A stretch of DNA of 64,000 nucleotides from Propionispora vibrioides (GCF_900110485.1 NZ_FODY01000024.1:1-64000), one strand, 5' to 3'. Shown: positions 34,830 through 43,149, counted from the stretch's first letter. Notes: a model not told the origin generated them from the sequence alone. Numbers and translations: made by a program.

Positions 34830-35594
34830 GTGTTATTCCGAATTCGGCTTAGTTTTGATGCAATTATAAAAACCTTTATCCTTTTTGGTTACCTAATGTT
34901 TTTAACATGGCTGATAGGAACCAATGATATTCGGCTATATATCAATCCCCGCTACCTGGAGCTTACACAAATGACAGTATTAGTATTGTTTGTACTGGTT
35001 ATTGTTCAGGCGCTGCAAATTATATACATAAAGAAAGATAACCACTGTCATCATTCTAGCCGGATAGTAAGGAATTGGCTGGGATATATACCGTTTTTAG
35101 TATCACTCATGTTGGCTTTTTATTTACCCAGCAGTACATTAGATGCCAAATTAGTCGGAACGAAGGGGTTTAATACCGGTGTTATTGCTGTTAGTGAGCA
35201 AGCTTTGGCCGATTTTGCCGCTACTATGCAGCAAATGCCAGTGATCGAGGTTACCGACGAAAATTATATTAATGTGATATCGGCGTTAAGACTTCAGCCA
35301 GAAAAATATGTAGGTAAGCAAATAACAATTACCGGATTTGTTTATAAAGATTTGTCATTTCCCTCGTCGGAGCTGGCATTAGTCAGGTATGTAACTTTTT
35401 GCTGCTCGGCGGATGCAGTACCTTCCGGCATTTTATGCCAGATTAATGATGAACAAAATTATTCTATCGGAACCTGGTTGAGGGTCCAAGGTACTCTGGC
35501 GTTAAGCGAGCAGCAGAATAAGACAATACCCCTGGTTTCTGTCGAGAAAGTCACTCCCATTGAAGAGCCGCTGCAACCGTATATTTACCCGTAA
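34830..35594 (+). CDS. TIGR03943-family membrane protein
   Basis: A 254-residue protein that begins (GTG 34830) right after the stop codon of the permease gene. Helices at about 12-30, 45-65 and 85-100 precede an extracytoplasmic C-terminal domain with the family pattern GKQITITGFVYKDLSFP and LVRYVTFCCSADAVPSGILC, where a Cys pair and surrounding residues may bind metal. It is the obligate partner of YraQ-like permeases (YcgQ in B. subtilis). Its role is unproven; Zur control in relatives suggests zinc homeostasis. Confidence 0.85.
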   Translation: MLFRIRLSFDAIIKTFILFGYLMFLTWLIGTNDIRLYINPRYLELTQMTVLVLFVLVIVQALQIIYIKKDNHCHHSSRIVRNWLGYIPFLVSLMLAFYLPSSTLDAKLVGTKGFNTGVIAVSEQALADFAATMQQMPVIEVTDENYINVISALRLQPEKYVGKQITITGFVYKDLSFPSSELALVRYVTFCCSADAVPSGILCQINDEQNYSIGTWLRVQGTLALSEQQNKTIPLVSVEKVTPIEEPLQPYIYP

Positions 35595-35710
35595 ATGACG
35601 AATTAATTTATTGAGCAACTGGATAAGGTTATTTACATAGTCGCAGAAATCCTGCCACATTGGTAATGATTTATACTATTGTCAATCCTATAGCTGAAGG
35701 AGGGGATGCT

Positions 35711-36310
35711 TTGTTCGATAAGATTCTTGGAATTTTAAGCAACCTGGGATTGCCCGGGGTGTTTGCCGGAGTTTTTTTAGAAGCAATAGGACTGCCCTTT
35801 CCTGGCAGTGTATTAGTAGCTTTGGCCGGTTTTTTGTCAAAGCAAGGAGAGTTTAATATTATCGTAGCCTGGCTGGTGTCTCTGCTAGGTTACCTGCTGG
35901 GCTCGCTTTCTGCCTTTATGATAGGACGTCGAATGGGAGGACCCTTTATAAAGAGATGGTCGAGATATATCAGGTTGACTCCGGAACGGATTGATAAGGC
36001 CCAGGAACTTTTGCAAAAGTCTGCCCCTGTTTATATTATTGGCGGTCGCTTTGTACCAACGGTAGGCAACGTTACTCCCTATGTTGCCGGCATCAGCGGT
36101 ATTTCTATTGTTAAATTTCTTGTCTATGACATGGTACACGCGCTTCTCTGGTTAACCATCTTTTTAGGTGCCGGGGCTATGCTCGGCAGCAAATGGCAAA
36201 GGCTGGCAGACAATCCGTGGCTTGAGTGGGTTGCTATCGGCGGCAGTTTGTTAATATCGGTTTATGTGTTTAGAGACTTACTTTCTGTACATAACAAAAA
36301 TAAGGGGTAA
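35711..36310 (+). CDS. DedA-family membrane protein
   Basis: A 199-residue inner-membrane protein of the DedA/SNARE-associated family. FLEAIGLPFPGSVLVALAGFL is the re-entrant loop and GRFVPTVGNVTPYVAGISG carries the conserved Arg and Pro-Gly region. Many members work as lipid scramblases or flippases. TTG 35711 is chosen because AAGGAGGGG (35698-35706) lies in front of it and it gives the normal family length; the reading to 35660 has no ribosome site. Monocistronic, followed by a strong terminator. Confidence 0.88.
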   Translation: MFDKILGILSNLGLPGVFAGVFLEAIGLPFPGSVLVALAGFLSKQGEFNIIVAWLVSLLGYLLGSLSAFMIGRRMGGPFIKRWSRYIRLTPERIDKAQELLQKSAPVYIIGGRFVPTVGNVTPYVAGISGISIVKFLVYDMVHALLWLTIFLGAGAMLGSKWQRLADNPWLEWVAIGGSLLISVYVFRDLLSVHNKNKG

Positions 36311-36445
36311 AATTTGTCGTTAGAAAATAGAGATTTATAAATGCTTTGGCAGTTTATCTCCCAGCGGATTTGTAGTGCTGAGGGACGCTCTACCCATTAG
36401 GTATGATTATTACAATTAAATAAAGTTGTTATCTAAAATATTAAT

Positions 36446-36481
36446 AAAAATAAGACTCGCACGATAGCGAGTCTTATTTTT
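36446..36481. terminator. Two-way terminator after dedA
   Basis: A 15-bp perfect stem (36446-36460 with 36467-36481) of AAAAATAAGACTCGC and its complement, loop ACGATA. Confidence 0.88.
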
Positions 36482-36613
36482 ATTATCATATTCAATTATG
36501 AACATGCTCATGCTTGACGCAAAGTTTACGATAGGAAAAGGGGAGACATCCCATCTATCCACTTTTTATAAATTTTATTTCCAGGTATTGCTTATATTAC
36601 TCTAAGTAGTTAA

Positions 36614-36645
36614 AATATTAAATAGTAATATTACTATTTAATATT
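36614..36645 (+). promoter_or_regulatory. Zur/Fur-type operator, 32-bp perfect palindrome
   Basis: AATAGTAAT (36621-36629) and ATTACTATT (36630-36638) form the core, and the symmetry extends to 36614-36645 without a mismatch. It lies 13 bases before the regulator gene, so autoregulation of the zur-znuC-znuB operon is very likely. Confidence 0.85.
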
Positions 36646-36657
36646 GATTTAGGAAGG

Positions 36658-37122
36658 GTGGCTGTGAACGAAATCATAGCGTTTCTGAGAAAAAAAGATT
36701 ACCGAATTACTGTACAGAGAAAAGCGATTCTTGAGTCGCTCGTAACATGTGGCCAGTTCTTTTCGGCTCAACAAGTATTTGACAACGTAAAACGGACGTA
36801 TCAGGATATAAGTTTTGATACAATTTATCGTAACTTAAACTTGTTTAGTGCGTTTGGCTTACTCCAACAGATACATCTGCCTAAAGGAGATGGAAGTGTC
36901 TTTGAAATTACGGAGGAGCCACATCCCCATTTGATATGTCTCAGGTGCGGTAAGATCCAGTGCGTGGATAATACTCTTGTTGATTTAACCGTTATAAATG
37001 AAGCCTTATGGCCAGGTTTTACAATCTGTAGATATTCCCTCGAATTTTACGGCTATTGTTCGGAATGCAGAGATGCTCAGCGATTATCGGAAGAAAGGAA
37101 AGAAACTAATGTATGCATTTGA
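36658..37122 (+). CDS. zur: Fur-family regulator, probably Zur
   Basis: A 154-residue Fur-family repressor. DNA-binding helix YRITVQRKAILESLVTCGQF and FDTIYRNLNLFSAFGL. His-rich metal segment EPHPHLICLRCGKIQ. Two CxxC zinc pairs (CLRCG, CSEC). The start is GTG 36664 or an upstream codon near 36658; ribosome site AGGAAGGG. It overlaps znuC by 14 bases, and the znuCB genes plus the palindromes before it and before znuA make Zur the best subtype, though Mn or Fe sensing cannot be excluded from sequence. Confidence 0.85.
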   Translation: MAVNEIIAFLRKKDYRITVQRKAILESLVTCGQFFSAQQVFDNVKRTYQDISFDTIYRNLNLFSAFGLLQQIHLPKGDGSVFEITEEPHPHLICLRCGKIQCVDNTLVDLTVINEALWPGFTICRYSLEFYGYCSECRDAQRLSEERKETNVCI

Positions 37123-37870
37123 GCTAGAAGATGTGATGTTTGCGTATCCCAACAATATCGTCCTGGAAAAGCTTAATTTTAAAGTGGAATTAGGCGATTT
37201 TGTTGCGATGATTGGTCCCAACGGAGCGGGAAAATCTACGGTGCTGAAGCTATGTGTCGGCATATTAAAGCCCATATCCGGACAAGTAAAGATACTGGGA
37301 GAGCTGGCTGCCCAGTTTCAGAATTGGAAACAGATTGCTTATATTTCGCAAAATCCTCTGCGGGAACGCAGCTTTCCGGCGACTGTCGCTGAGGTTGTCG
37401 CAATGGGAAGGGCCGCCGCATTAGGGCTAGGGAATGATATCAAAAAGGAAGACCGGGAAATCATTCAGCAGTCGTTGGAATGGGTCGGGATGTATGAGCA
37501 TAGGCGGGATATAATTGGCCGGCTTTCGGGTGGACAGCAGCAACGGGTTATGATTGCCCGTGCGTTGGCTGCACAAGCCGCTATTTTAGTTTTAGATGAA
37601 CCCACGGCCGGAATCGACAGTATGGCAACAAACGCTATCTATGGGTTGCTGAAAAAACTAAATACCAGTTTAGAGACTACGATTGTAGTCGTATCTCATG
37701 ACGTGGATGGTATCGCTCAGTATGCTGATAAAGTGATAAAAATAAATAAAGGTGTTGAGTATTATGGCAGTTCCGAAACGTTTCGGAAACCTGACGGTCT
37801 ATGTCTGGGGTTACAGACCACTAGCGGTCGCGAACCAAGTGATACTATAGGAGATGGAAGCCATGCTTGA
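37109..37870 (+). CDS. znuC: Metal ABC transporter ATPase (ZnuC type)
   Basis: About 253 residues from ATG 37109 (ribosome site AAAGGAAAG; the reading to 36998 merely overlaps the regulator gene). Walker A GPNGAGKST, Q-loop ISQNPLRER, signature LSGGQQQRV, Walker B AILVLDEPTAG and switch VVSHDVDG are all present. It powers uptake of zinc (or manganese) by the ZnuB permease from the periplasmic carrier ZnuA. Overlaps the genes on both sides, showing tight translational coupling. Confidence 0.92.
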   Translation: MYAFELEDVMFAYPNNIVLEKLNFKVELGDFVAMIGPNGAGKSTVLKLCVGILKPISGQVKILGELAAQFQNWKQIAYISQNPLRERSFPATVAEVVAMGRAAALGLGNDIKKEDREIIQQSLEWVGMYEHRRDIIGRLSGGQQQRVMIARALAAQAAILVLDEPTAGIDSMATNAIYGLLKKLNTSLETTIVVVSHDVDGIAQYADKVIKINKGVEYYGSSETFRKPDGLCLGLQTTSGREPSDTIGDGSHA

Positions 37871-38687
37871 AATTTTCCAGTTCGATTTTATGCAGCGGGC
37901 ATTTATTGCCGGGATATCAATAGGACTTATTTGTCCTATGATCGGGATGTTTATCATTATGCGCCGGCAATCTTTGATTGGGGATGGACTTGGTCATATT
38001 GCCTTTGCCGGTGTTGCCACAGGATGGCTGTTAGGAATATATCCGGTCATGAGCGCCACTATTTTTACCGTAGCCGCAGCTTTGGGCATTGAAGAACTGC
38101 GTGCCAGAAGACCGGCCTTTGGTGATATGATTCTTGCCATTTTTTTCTATACCGGTATGGCTCTGGCGGTCTTATTTAGCAGCATGTCAAAAGCAAACAA
38201 TGTGAATTTAATGAGTTATTTATTTGGAAGTATCGTTACAGTTAGCCCTTTAGACGTCAAAGTTATTGTAGGGCTAGCGGTAATTGTTTTGCTTATTATG
38301 CGCTATATTTTCAAGGAGTTGCTTTTTATAACGTTTGATGAAGAAGCCGCCATTGTAAGTGGATTACCTGTAAAAAAAATCAATCTCATTGTTGCACTTC
38401 TTATCGCTTTGACTGTTTCAATCTCCATGCGGATAGTCGGAGTTTTACTGGTGGCCGCGCTCATGATTGTGCCGGTTGCCGCCAGCCTGCAAATTTCAGC
38501 AAGCTTTCGCAGGACGATCATGAATGCAATACTCATTTCTGAACTATCGGTTGTAAGCGGTTTACTAGGCTCTTTTTATCTCAATCTTGCATCGGGCGGA
38601 ACGATTGTCCTCAGTGCTGTTTTTCTATTTATTTTGTTATTTGGGTTGAGACAGACTATTTTCGACCGGTATCATGCAGCAAGATAA
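37863..38687 (+). CDS. znuB: Metal ABC transporter permease (ZnuB type)
   Basis: About 274 residues, eight or nine helices, ABC-3 family. Family motifs: MQRAFIAGISIGLICPMIGMF, LIGDGLGHIAFAGVATG and VSISMRIVGVLLVAALMIVP. ATG 37863 is chosen over ATG 37854 because TAGGAG (37848-37853) touches the latter. It forms the inner-membrane channel with ZnuC. Ends the zur-znuCB operon. Confidence 0.92.
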   Translation: MLEIFQFDFMQRAFIAGISIGLICPMIGMFIIMRRQSLIGDGLGHIAFAGVATGWLLGIYPVMSATIFTVAAALGIEELRARRPAFGDMILAIFFYTGMALAVLFSSMSKANNVNLMSYLFGSIVTVSPLDVKVIVGLAVIVLLIMRYIFKELLFITFDEEAAIVSGLPVKKINLIVALLIALTVSISMRIVGVLLVAALMIVPVAASLQISASFRRTIMNAILISELSVVSGLLGSFYLNLASGGTIVLSAVFLFILLFGLRQTIFDRYHAAR

Positions 38688-38707
38688 ATATAAGCAGGGC
38701 AGTACTC

Positions 38708-38736
38708 TTGACATGGGAAAAAATGGGATGTACAAT
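38708..38736 (+). promoter_or_regulatory. Promoter of znuA
   Basis: A near-perfect sigma-A promoter: TTGACA (38708-38713), 17-base spacer, TACAAT (38731-38736). Confidence 0.85.
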
Positions 38737-38740
38737 TAAT

Positions 38741-38762
38741 TAGTAAAATTACTATTTAGTAA
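38741..38762 (+). promoter_or_regulatory. Zur-type operators downstream of the znuA promoter
   Basis: TAGTAA-AA-TTACTA (38741-38754) overlaps a second palindrome TTACTA-TT-TAGTAA (38749-38762). Both use the half-site of the box before the regulator gene and lie just after the -10, an ideal place for repression. Confidence 0.8.
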
Positions 38763-38785
38763 TAATATTATTTGGAGGGAGAAAA

Positions 38786-39694
38786 ATGAAAAAAAGGTTT
38801 CTCAGTGTTTTTTGTTTGACTTTGTTAATGATCCTATTTACATCCAATCTTAGTTTTGCGGCAAAACCCACGATTGTTACAACCATTTATCCGCTCTATG
38901 ATTTTACTAAGCAGGTAGTTGGCGACAAGGCAAATGTAGAGTTATTGGTCCCGGCAGGGGCGGAGCCGCATGACTGGGAACCGGCACCGGCCGATATGAT
39001 CAAAATTAAAAATGCCCAAATGTTTGTTTATAACGGGGCGGGCATGGAGACATGGATTGATAAACTCCAGGCTTCCGTCTTGAAAGGTAAAAAAGTGGTT
39101 AAGGCTTCTGATTATGTGACTGTTCTTTCCGCTCAGTTTACCGAAGAAGGAGAACCAGCCCCGGCCGGTGCTATTGATCCTCATATTTGGTTAGACCCGG
39201 TCAATGTTCAGAGTATAGTGCAAGGAATTGCCAATGCAATTTCTGAAATGGACCCAGCTAATAGTAATTATTACAAAAGCAACGCTAATAATTACATAGC
39301 TGAGCTGCAGGCGCTGGATCAAGAGTATCAAACTCTTAGCAATGCGCCCCGGAAGCAAATTGTTACTTCCCATGCCGCATTTGGTTATATGGCCAAACGA
39401 TATGGGCTGCAGCAGGTAGCGATCATGGGGTTAGCACCCGATGCCGAACCGACGCCGCAGCGAATGGCGGAAATTATTCGTTATGTCAAAGCTAATGGAA
39501 TTCAATATATTTTCTTTGAAACTCTGGTCAGCCCGAAGTTATCCGAGGTTATTGCCAATGAAGCAGGGGCGCAGACACTGGTGCTGAATCCCATTGAAGG
39601 TTTAACCGATGAGGAAATCGCCCAGGGAGCCAACTACATTACCGAAATGAAAATGAACTTGGCTAACCTGAAAATAGCCTTGGGAGTAAATTAA
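38786..39694 (+). CDS. znuA: Zinc ABC transporter substrate-binding protein (ZnuA type)
   Basis: A 302-residue exported cluster A-I binding protein. Signal peptide (about 1-26, cut after SFA). Metal ligand His residues in AGAEPHDWEPAP, IDPHIWLDP and TSHAAFGYMAKR, plus an acidic ligand near the C-terminus. The usual His-rich loop of zinc carriers is short and lacks His (around TEEGEPAPAG), so a manganese role is possible, but the genome context favours zinc. It has its own Zur-controlled promoter. Confidence 0.9.
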   Translation: MKKRFLSVFCLTLLMILFTSNLSFAAKPTIVTTIYPLYDFTKQVVGDKANVELLVPAGAEPHDWEPAPADMIKIKNAQMFVYNGAGMETWIDKLQASVLKGKKVVKASDYVTVLSAQFTEEGEPAPAGAIDPHIWLDPVNVQSIVQGIANAISEMDPANSNYYKSNANNYIAELQALDQEYQTLSNAPRKQIVTSHAAFGYMAKRYGLQQVAIMGLAPDAEPTPQRMAEIIRYVKANGIQYIFFETLVSPKLSEVIANEAGAQTLVLNPIEGLTDEEIAQGANYITEMKMNLANLKIALGVN

Positions 39695-39789
39695 AGTATA
39701 TAGTTTGGAATGCATTTATCTGATGTGGGTGGAGCGAATTTACCTGTAACTTTGAACAGCTAAATGAAGAATAGCTTGATTTAGGTATG

Positions 39790-39812
39790 AACATCACTCA
39801 AAGAGTGGTGTT
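39790..39812 (+). terminator. Hairpin between znuA and exbB
   Basis: AACATCACTC (39790-39799) with GAGTGGTGTT (39803-39812); the T-run after it is poor, so it may be a weak terminator. Confidence 0.4.
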
Positions 39813-39848
39813 TCATACTTTTACTTCGTATATCGGAGGATGGGAAAA

Positions 39849-40487
39849 GTGGAATTGTTTAGTCATATTATTACGATATTCTCTAAAGGCGGATTTGTTA
39901 TGTGGCCGTTATTGCTATGTTCAATCATTGTAATCGCCATTGCTTTAGAACGCGGAGTATATTTTCGTCGCCATGCGCATAGTGACGTAAAATACCTGCA
40001 GGCGCTGTTAGTTGAGCAGTTAAAGGTGGGAAACTGGGAAAAGGCCAGAGAAATCTGTGAGAGATCACGAGGGATTCCGGCAGATATGCTGGCGCAGGCA
40101 TTAAGGCGGCCGTTTGAAGATTCCCGGCAACTGGAACAAGTGATTGATGGGATAGCAACAACAGCTGTTACTGATTTAAGCTACCGCCTGGAGTATTTGG
40201 ATACCATCGTGACTCTCGCACCGCTGCTTGGGTTATTAGGAACCGTGACGGGTATGATTCAATCCTTTAGTGTGCTAACCATCAAAGGGGGGCAGCCGTT
40301 GGTGATTACCGGTGGAGTAGGCGAAGCCTTAATTGCGACAGCAACGGGATTATGCGTGGCTATTTTGGCGCTGGTCATACACAGTTATTTTTCTCATCAC
40401 GTTAACACGGTAATTTCCGATATGGAACGAATGTCAAATTACGTGTTAAGTGCCATTCCACGGAGGTTACCGCATGAAGCTCAGTAA
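39849..40487 (+). CDS. exbB: ExbB/TolQ-family proton channel protein
   Basis: About 212 residues. Start GTG 39849 is 9 bases from GGAGG (39835-39839), whereas ATG 39840 touches it. Three helices: about 15-35, then TIVTLAPLLGLLGTVTGMIQSF (the conserved MotA/TolQ/ExbB segment) and ALIATATGLCVAILALVIHSYF. With ExbD it forms the proton-driven motor that energises outer-membrane import through a TonB-like protein. ExbB, ExbD and the TonB-like gene are consecutive, directly after the zinc genes. Confidence 0.9.
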   Translation: MELFSHIITIFSKGGFVMWPLLLCSIIVIAIALERGVYFRRHAHSDVKYLQALLVEQLKVGNWEKAREICERSRGIPADMLAQALRRPFEDSRQLEQVIDGIATTAVTDLSYRLEYLDTIVTLAPLLGLLGTVTGMIQSFSVLTIKGGQPLVITGGVGEALIATATGLCVAILALVIHSYFSHHVNTVISDMERMSNYVLSAIPRRLPHEAQ

Positions 40488-40881
40488 TCTGCGCAGCCCA
40501 AAATCGCCGAAAATCATGATTATTCCCATGATCGATATTATCTTTTTCTTATTAGTATTTTTTATGATGAGCACCCTCTACATGGTCGAACAAAATACGC
40601 TTTCCGTAGCTTTGCCGCAGACATTGTCAGCCCAATCGAGCCAGGTTTCGTTCGTGCCGATTACAATTACATCACAGGCAACTATTATCTTCAACCAGGA
40701 TGAAATATCTTCAGAAGTATTAGCGTCTCGTATTCAGGCAGAACTTCTGCGCGATCCGGAAACCGCGTTTATCTTGAGAGGCGACCGCCAGGTTGAATAT
40801 GGCCAGGTTATTGGAATATTGGATAAGCTTAAAAAGGCTGGTGTACGGAAAATTACTGTGGCCACCGAATTAAAACGCTAA
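40474..40881 (+). CDS. exbD: ExbD/TolR-family protein
   Basis: About 135 residues from ATG 40474 (ribosome site GGAGGT), overlapping exbB by 14 bases. One N-terminal helix with the essential aspartate of the family, in IIPMIDIIFFLLVFFMM, followed by a periplasmic domain that ends with VEYGQVIGILDKLKKAGV. Standard partner of ExbB in the proton-driven motor. Confidence 0.9.
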   Translation: MKLSNLRSPKSPKIMIIPMIDIIFFLLVFFMMSTLYMVEQNTLSVALPQTLSAQSSQVSFVPITITSQATIIFNQDEISSEVLASRIQAELLRDPETAFILRGDRQVEYGQVIGILDKLKKAGVRKITVATELKR

Positions 40882-40939
40882 AGAATGCCGGTACAATACG
40901 TAATTGTTTAGTGAACTTAGCGGTTTTGGAGATGATGGT

Positions 40940-41695
40940 ATGCCCAAGAATACGTGTTGGTACAGAGCGGTATTGATATCTTTCTTGCTCCACTGTTTGT
41001 TGCTGGCCGGGGCTGGTTGGATGACAATGAGCTATACGGCTGCGCCCGCAGAAGAACAGTATACAGAAATGGAACTTGAGCCTGATACTGCTGCGATAGA
41101 TGCACCGACGGATGAGCCAACAGAACAGAACCCTCCTTCTACTGAGGTGGCGCAAAAAGAGAAAGCAACAAAAGAGCCGCAGCAATCGGTGGGGAAAAAA
41201 CAGAGTGATATTTCTCCGGGGCCATTGCCGGCTAAAGCGTCGCAAAAGGATATACCGGAACAAATGTTATCTCATTATACAAAAGAACAGCTAAATCTGG
41301 CTTTGGCTCAATATAACCAAGCCTTGACCTTCAATTCTCATTCTGCCTTTGCTTATAGCAACCGAGGTCAGGTTTATTACGATAAAGGAGAACTTGACAA
41401 AGCTCTTGCAGATTTCACGCAGGCTTTGAAGATAAATCCTCAGCTTGTACCAGCACATATAGGACGCGGGTTCATTTTTATAAAACAAGATCAATGGGAT
41501 TTGGCACTGGAAGACTTTAACCAAGCGCTTCAGATTGCTCCTCAAGAGGCACTTGCCTACTATGGACGGGCGTTGTGTCTTTTAAAAAACGGCGATAAAC
41601 AAAAGGCGACTAATGATTTTCGCTCTTTTATCCAATATGCGAAACCCGAGTATAATCACTTTATACAAATAGCCTACCAATACTCTCAGAACTAG
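40940..41695 (+). CDS. TonB-like protein with a TPR domain in place of the TonB C-terminus
   Basis: About 251 residues from ATG 40940 (ribosome site GGAG, 8 bases). A TonB-like front: short cytoplasmic start, one helix (about 9-28), then an acidic and proline/lysine-rich stretch (about 35-115, for example EPTEQNPPSTEVAQKEKATK). The back half (about 120-245) is three TPR units (AFAYSNRGQVYYDKGELDKA, VPAHIGRGFIFIKQDQ, ALAYYGRALCLLKNGDKQKA). The usual TonB fold that grips TonB boxes is absent. Last gene of the exb operon, and its stop codon lies inside a MITE-like element. Confidence 0.8.
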   Translation: MPKNTCWYRAVLISFLLHCLLLAGAGWMTMSYTAAPAEEQYTEMELEPDTAAIDAPTDEPTEQNPPSTEVAQKEKATKEPQQSVGKKQSDISPGPLPAKASQKDIPEQMLSHYTKEQLNLALAQYNQALTFNSHSAFAYSNRGQVYYDKGELDKALADFTQALKINPQLVPAHIGRGFIFIKQDQWDLALEDFNQALQIAPQEALAYYGRALCLLKNGDKQKATNDFRSFIQYAKPEYNHFIQIAYQYSQN

Positions 41696-41856
41696 TACCT
41701 CATCTTCATTAAAAACTCTGCTATTTTTGCGGTCTTTTTCCGCACTGCTTCGTTGTCGTCTCCTTACAGATTCTCGATCTGCGCGGTTCCTCCGCCTCGC
41801 ATTGCAAAAAAATCCTCGCAAAAATAACTATCGTTTTAACGCAGATGAGGTACTAG
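41692..41856. repeat. MITE-like 165-bp element with 14-bp terminal inverted repeats
   Basis: CTAGTACCTCATCT (41692-41705) is the exact inverse of AGATGAGGTACTAG (41843-41856). Inside, TATTTTTGCG (41722-41731) mirrors CGCAAAAATA (41817-41826), with further small stems GCGG/CCGC and CAGAT/ATCTG, so the whole element folds on itself. It codes for nothing. The stop codon of the TPR protein (TAG, 41693-41695) is part of the left repeat. No transposase is present. Confidence 0.75.
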
Positions 41857-42056
41857 GAGCAGTTCTCAGGCGAATCTAATTTGCAGAGTTATGGATGTAA
41901 AAACACGTATAGCGTCAACGGAGGTATGCTTGAATGACCGGGAAGTATTGAAAAGTAGTTTCTAATCATTAATCTACATATTTATTTAATGGGGAAAAAG
42001 GAAAGCGCACTTCAGACTTGGTTTTGGTCATAGCGTGTTGTTGCTAATTTTATTTC
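41857..42056. other. Gap before the second Fur gene
   Basis: Nothing coding or structured was seen beyond the AT-rich promoter area. Confidence 0.4.
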
Positions 42057-42074
42057 AAAATAGTAAACTATATA

Positions 42075-42092
42075 AATAGTAATATTATGAAA
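42075..42092 (+). promoter_or_regulatory. Degenerate Zur/Fur-type operator
   Basis: AATAGTAAT (42075-42083) is a perfect half-site; the other half ATTATGAAA is partly degraded. A further AATAGTAAA half-site lies about 17 bases upstream (from 42059). It precedes the second Fur gene. Confidence 0.55.
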
Positions 42093-42108
42093 TAGGAGTG
42101 TGCTTTCA

Positions 42109-42537
42109 TTGCTAAAAGATATTATTGAGAAACTCCGGAGTAAAGGCTGCAAAATAACGCCTCAGCGTAGGATTATAATCCAATCATTAATCAAGTTTAC
42201 AAAGTTCCCTACGGCTTCGGAGCTTTGCAATGATATCAGACAAACTAATCCCGAAATCAGCTTGGACACGGTATACCGAAATCTTAATTTACTTATTGAT
42301 ATGGGCGTTGTGAACCAAATCAACTTGCCCGGTAAGGACGCTAATGTTTTTGAGCTGTCTCTGGAGGGGCATCACCATCATCTGGTTTGTCTCGGCTGTG
42401 GAGCGGCTGATTGTCTGGATTATTGTCCGGTAGATGAGAAGGAATTACAGAAAGCAACAGGTTTGAAATTTGAGATTATTGGTCATTCATTGGAACTATA
42501 CGGTTACTGCGAAAAATGCAAGGCACTTTCTAAATAA
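42109..42537 (+). CDS. Second Fur-family regulator
   Basis: About 142 residues from TTG 42109, which lies 10 bases after AGGAG; GTG 42100 is too close. It is a paralogue of the Zur-like protein at 36658: matching stretches TPQRRIIIQSLIKF, LDTVYRNLNLLIDMGVVNQINLPG and SLELYGYCEKCK. Metal motifs: GHHHHLVCLGC and CEKC. Both have the two CxxC zinc pairs. A half-preserved operator of the same type precedes it, so the two regulators may cross-control. Its metal is not known. Confidence 0.88.
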   Translation: MLKDIIEKLRSKGCKITPQRRIIIQSLIKFTKFPTASELCNDIRQTNPEISLDTVYRNLNLLIDMGVVNQINLPGKDANVFELSLEGHHHHLVCLGCGAADCLDYCPVDEKELQKATGLKFEIIGHSLELYGYCEKCKALSK

Positions 42538-42705
42538 GAGCGGCAAAAGTAAATATTTTACATACATTTGAGTTCCTTGAAATTTTATTCATTGGAATAT
42601 GTTGTTTGGCTAATCCTATTGCATAGTAAGGTAACAGTACGGGGTTTGACTTAAAAAGTAGTACAGGGACTTTTTCCAGGATAAAAGGACAAGGAATCTA
42701 TCCTT

Positions 42706-42752
42706 TAAAAGATTGGACGGTTATCCACTCGTGATAACCGTCCAATCTTTTA
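42706..42752. terminator. Two-way terminator between the Fur and HxlR genes
   Basis: A perfect 20-bp stem (42706-42725 with 42733-42752), TAAAAGATTGGACGG and its complement, 7-base loop, with A/T-runs on both ends. It serves both converging genes. Confidence 0.85.
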
Positions 42753-42789
42753 GTATCTGGACCTGCAAACGGATATGCTATGTATCGTT

Positions 42790-43134
42790 TTATCCCCACT
42801 TGGCCCCCCAGAGCTTCATTGCCTTAATGATAGGTCGCAGGCTGTTTCCTTTTTCCGTCAAAGAGTATTCCACGGTGGGTGGTATTGTGGGGTAGGCGGT
42901 CCTGCTGATGATACCCCGATCCTCCAAATCCTTTAGACGGACGGAAAGCGTTTTAGGACTTACGCCGGCGAGGGACTTACGCAGTTCGCCAAAGCGTTTG
43001 ACCCCATCGAACAGATCCCGGATGATTAAAAACGTCCATTTTCCTCCTAAAACCTCCAGCGCCTTTTCAATGGAACATTCTAATTCGGGCGGACAATCAC
43101 AGAGGTTTTGTTCAAGAGCTTCTTCTACTTCCAT
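42790..43134 (-). CDS. HxlR-family regulator
   Basis: A 114-residue winged-helix regulator. CSIEKALEVLGGKWTFLIIRDL has the N-terminal Cys common to redox-sensing HxlR proteins such as HypR and YodB; FGELRKSLAGVSPKTLSVRL is the recognition helix and RTAYPTIPPTVEYSLTEKG the wing. Extra cysteines (LCDCPPELEC) precede it. It is divergent from the aldo-keto reductase gene and probably controls that gene in response to electrophiles or aldehydes. Confidence 0.88.
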   Translation of the reverse strand: MEVEEALEQNLCDCPPELECSIEKALEVLGGKWTFLIIRDLFDGVKRFGELRKSLAGVSPKTLSVRLKDLEDRGIISRTAYPTIPPTVEYSLTEKGNSLRPIIKAMKLWGAKWG

Positions 43135-43149
43135 GCTTTCACTTCCTCA

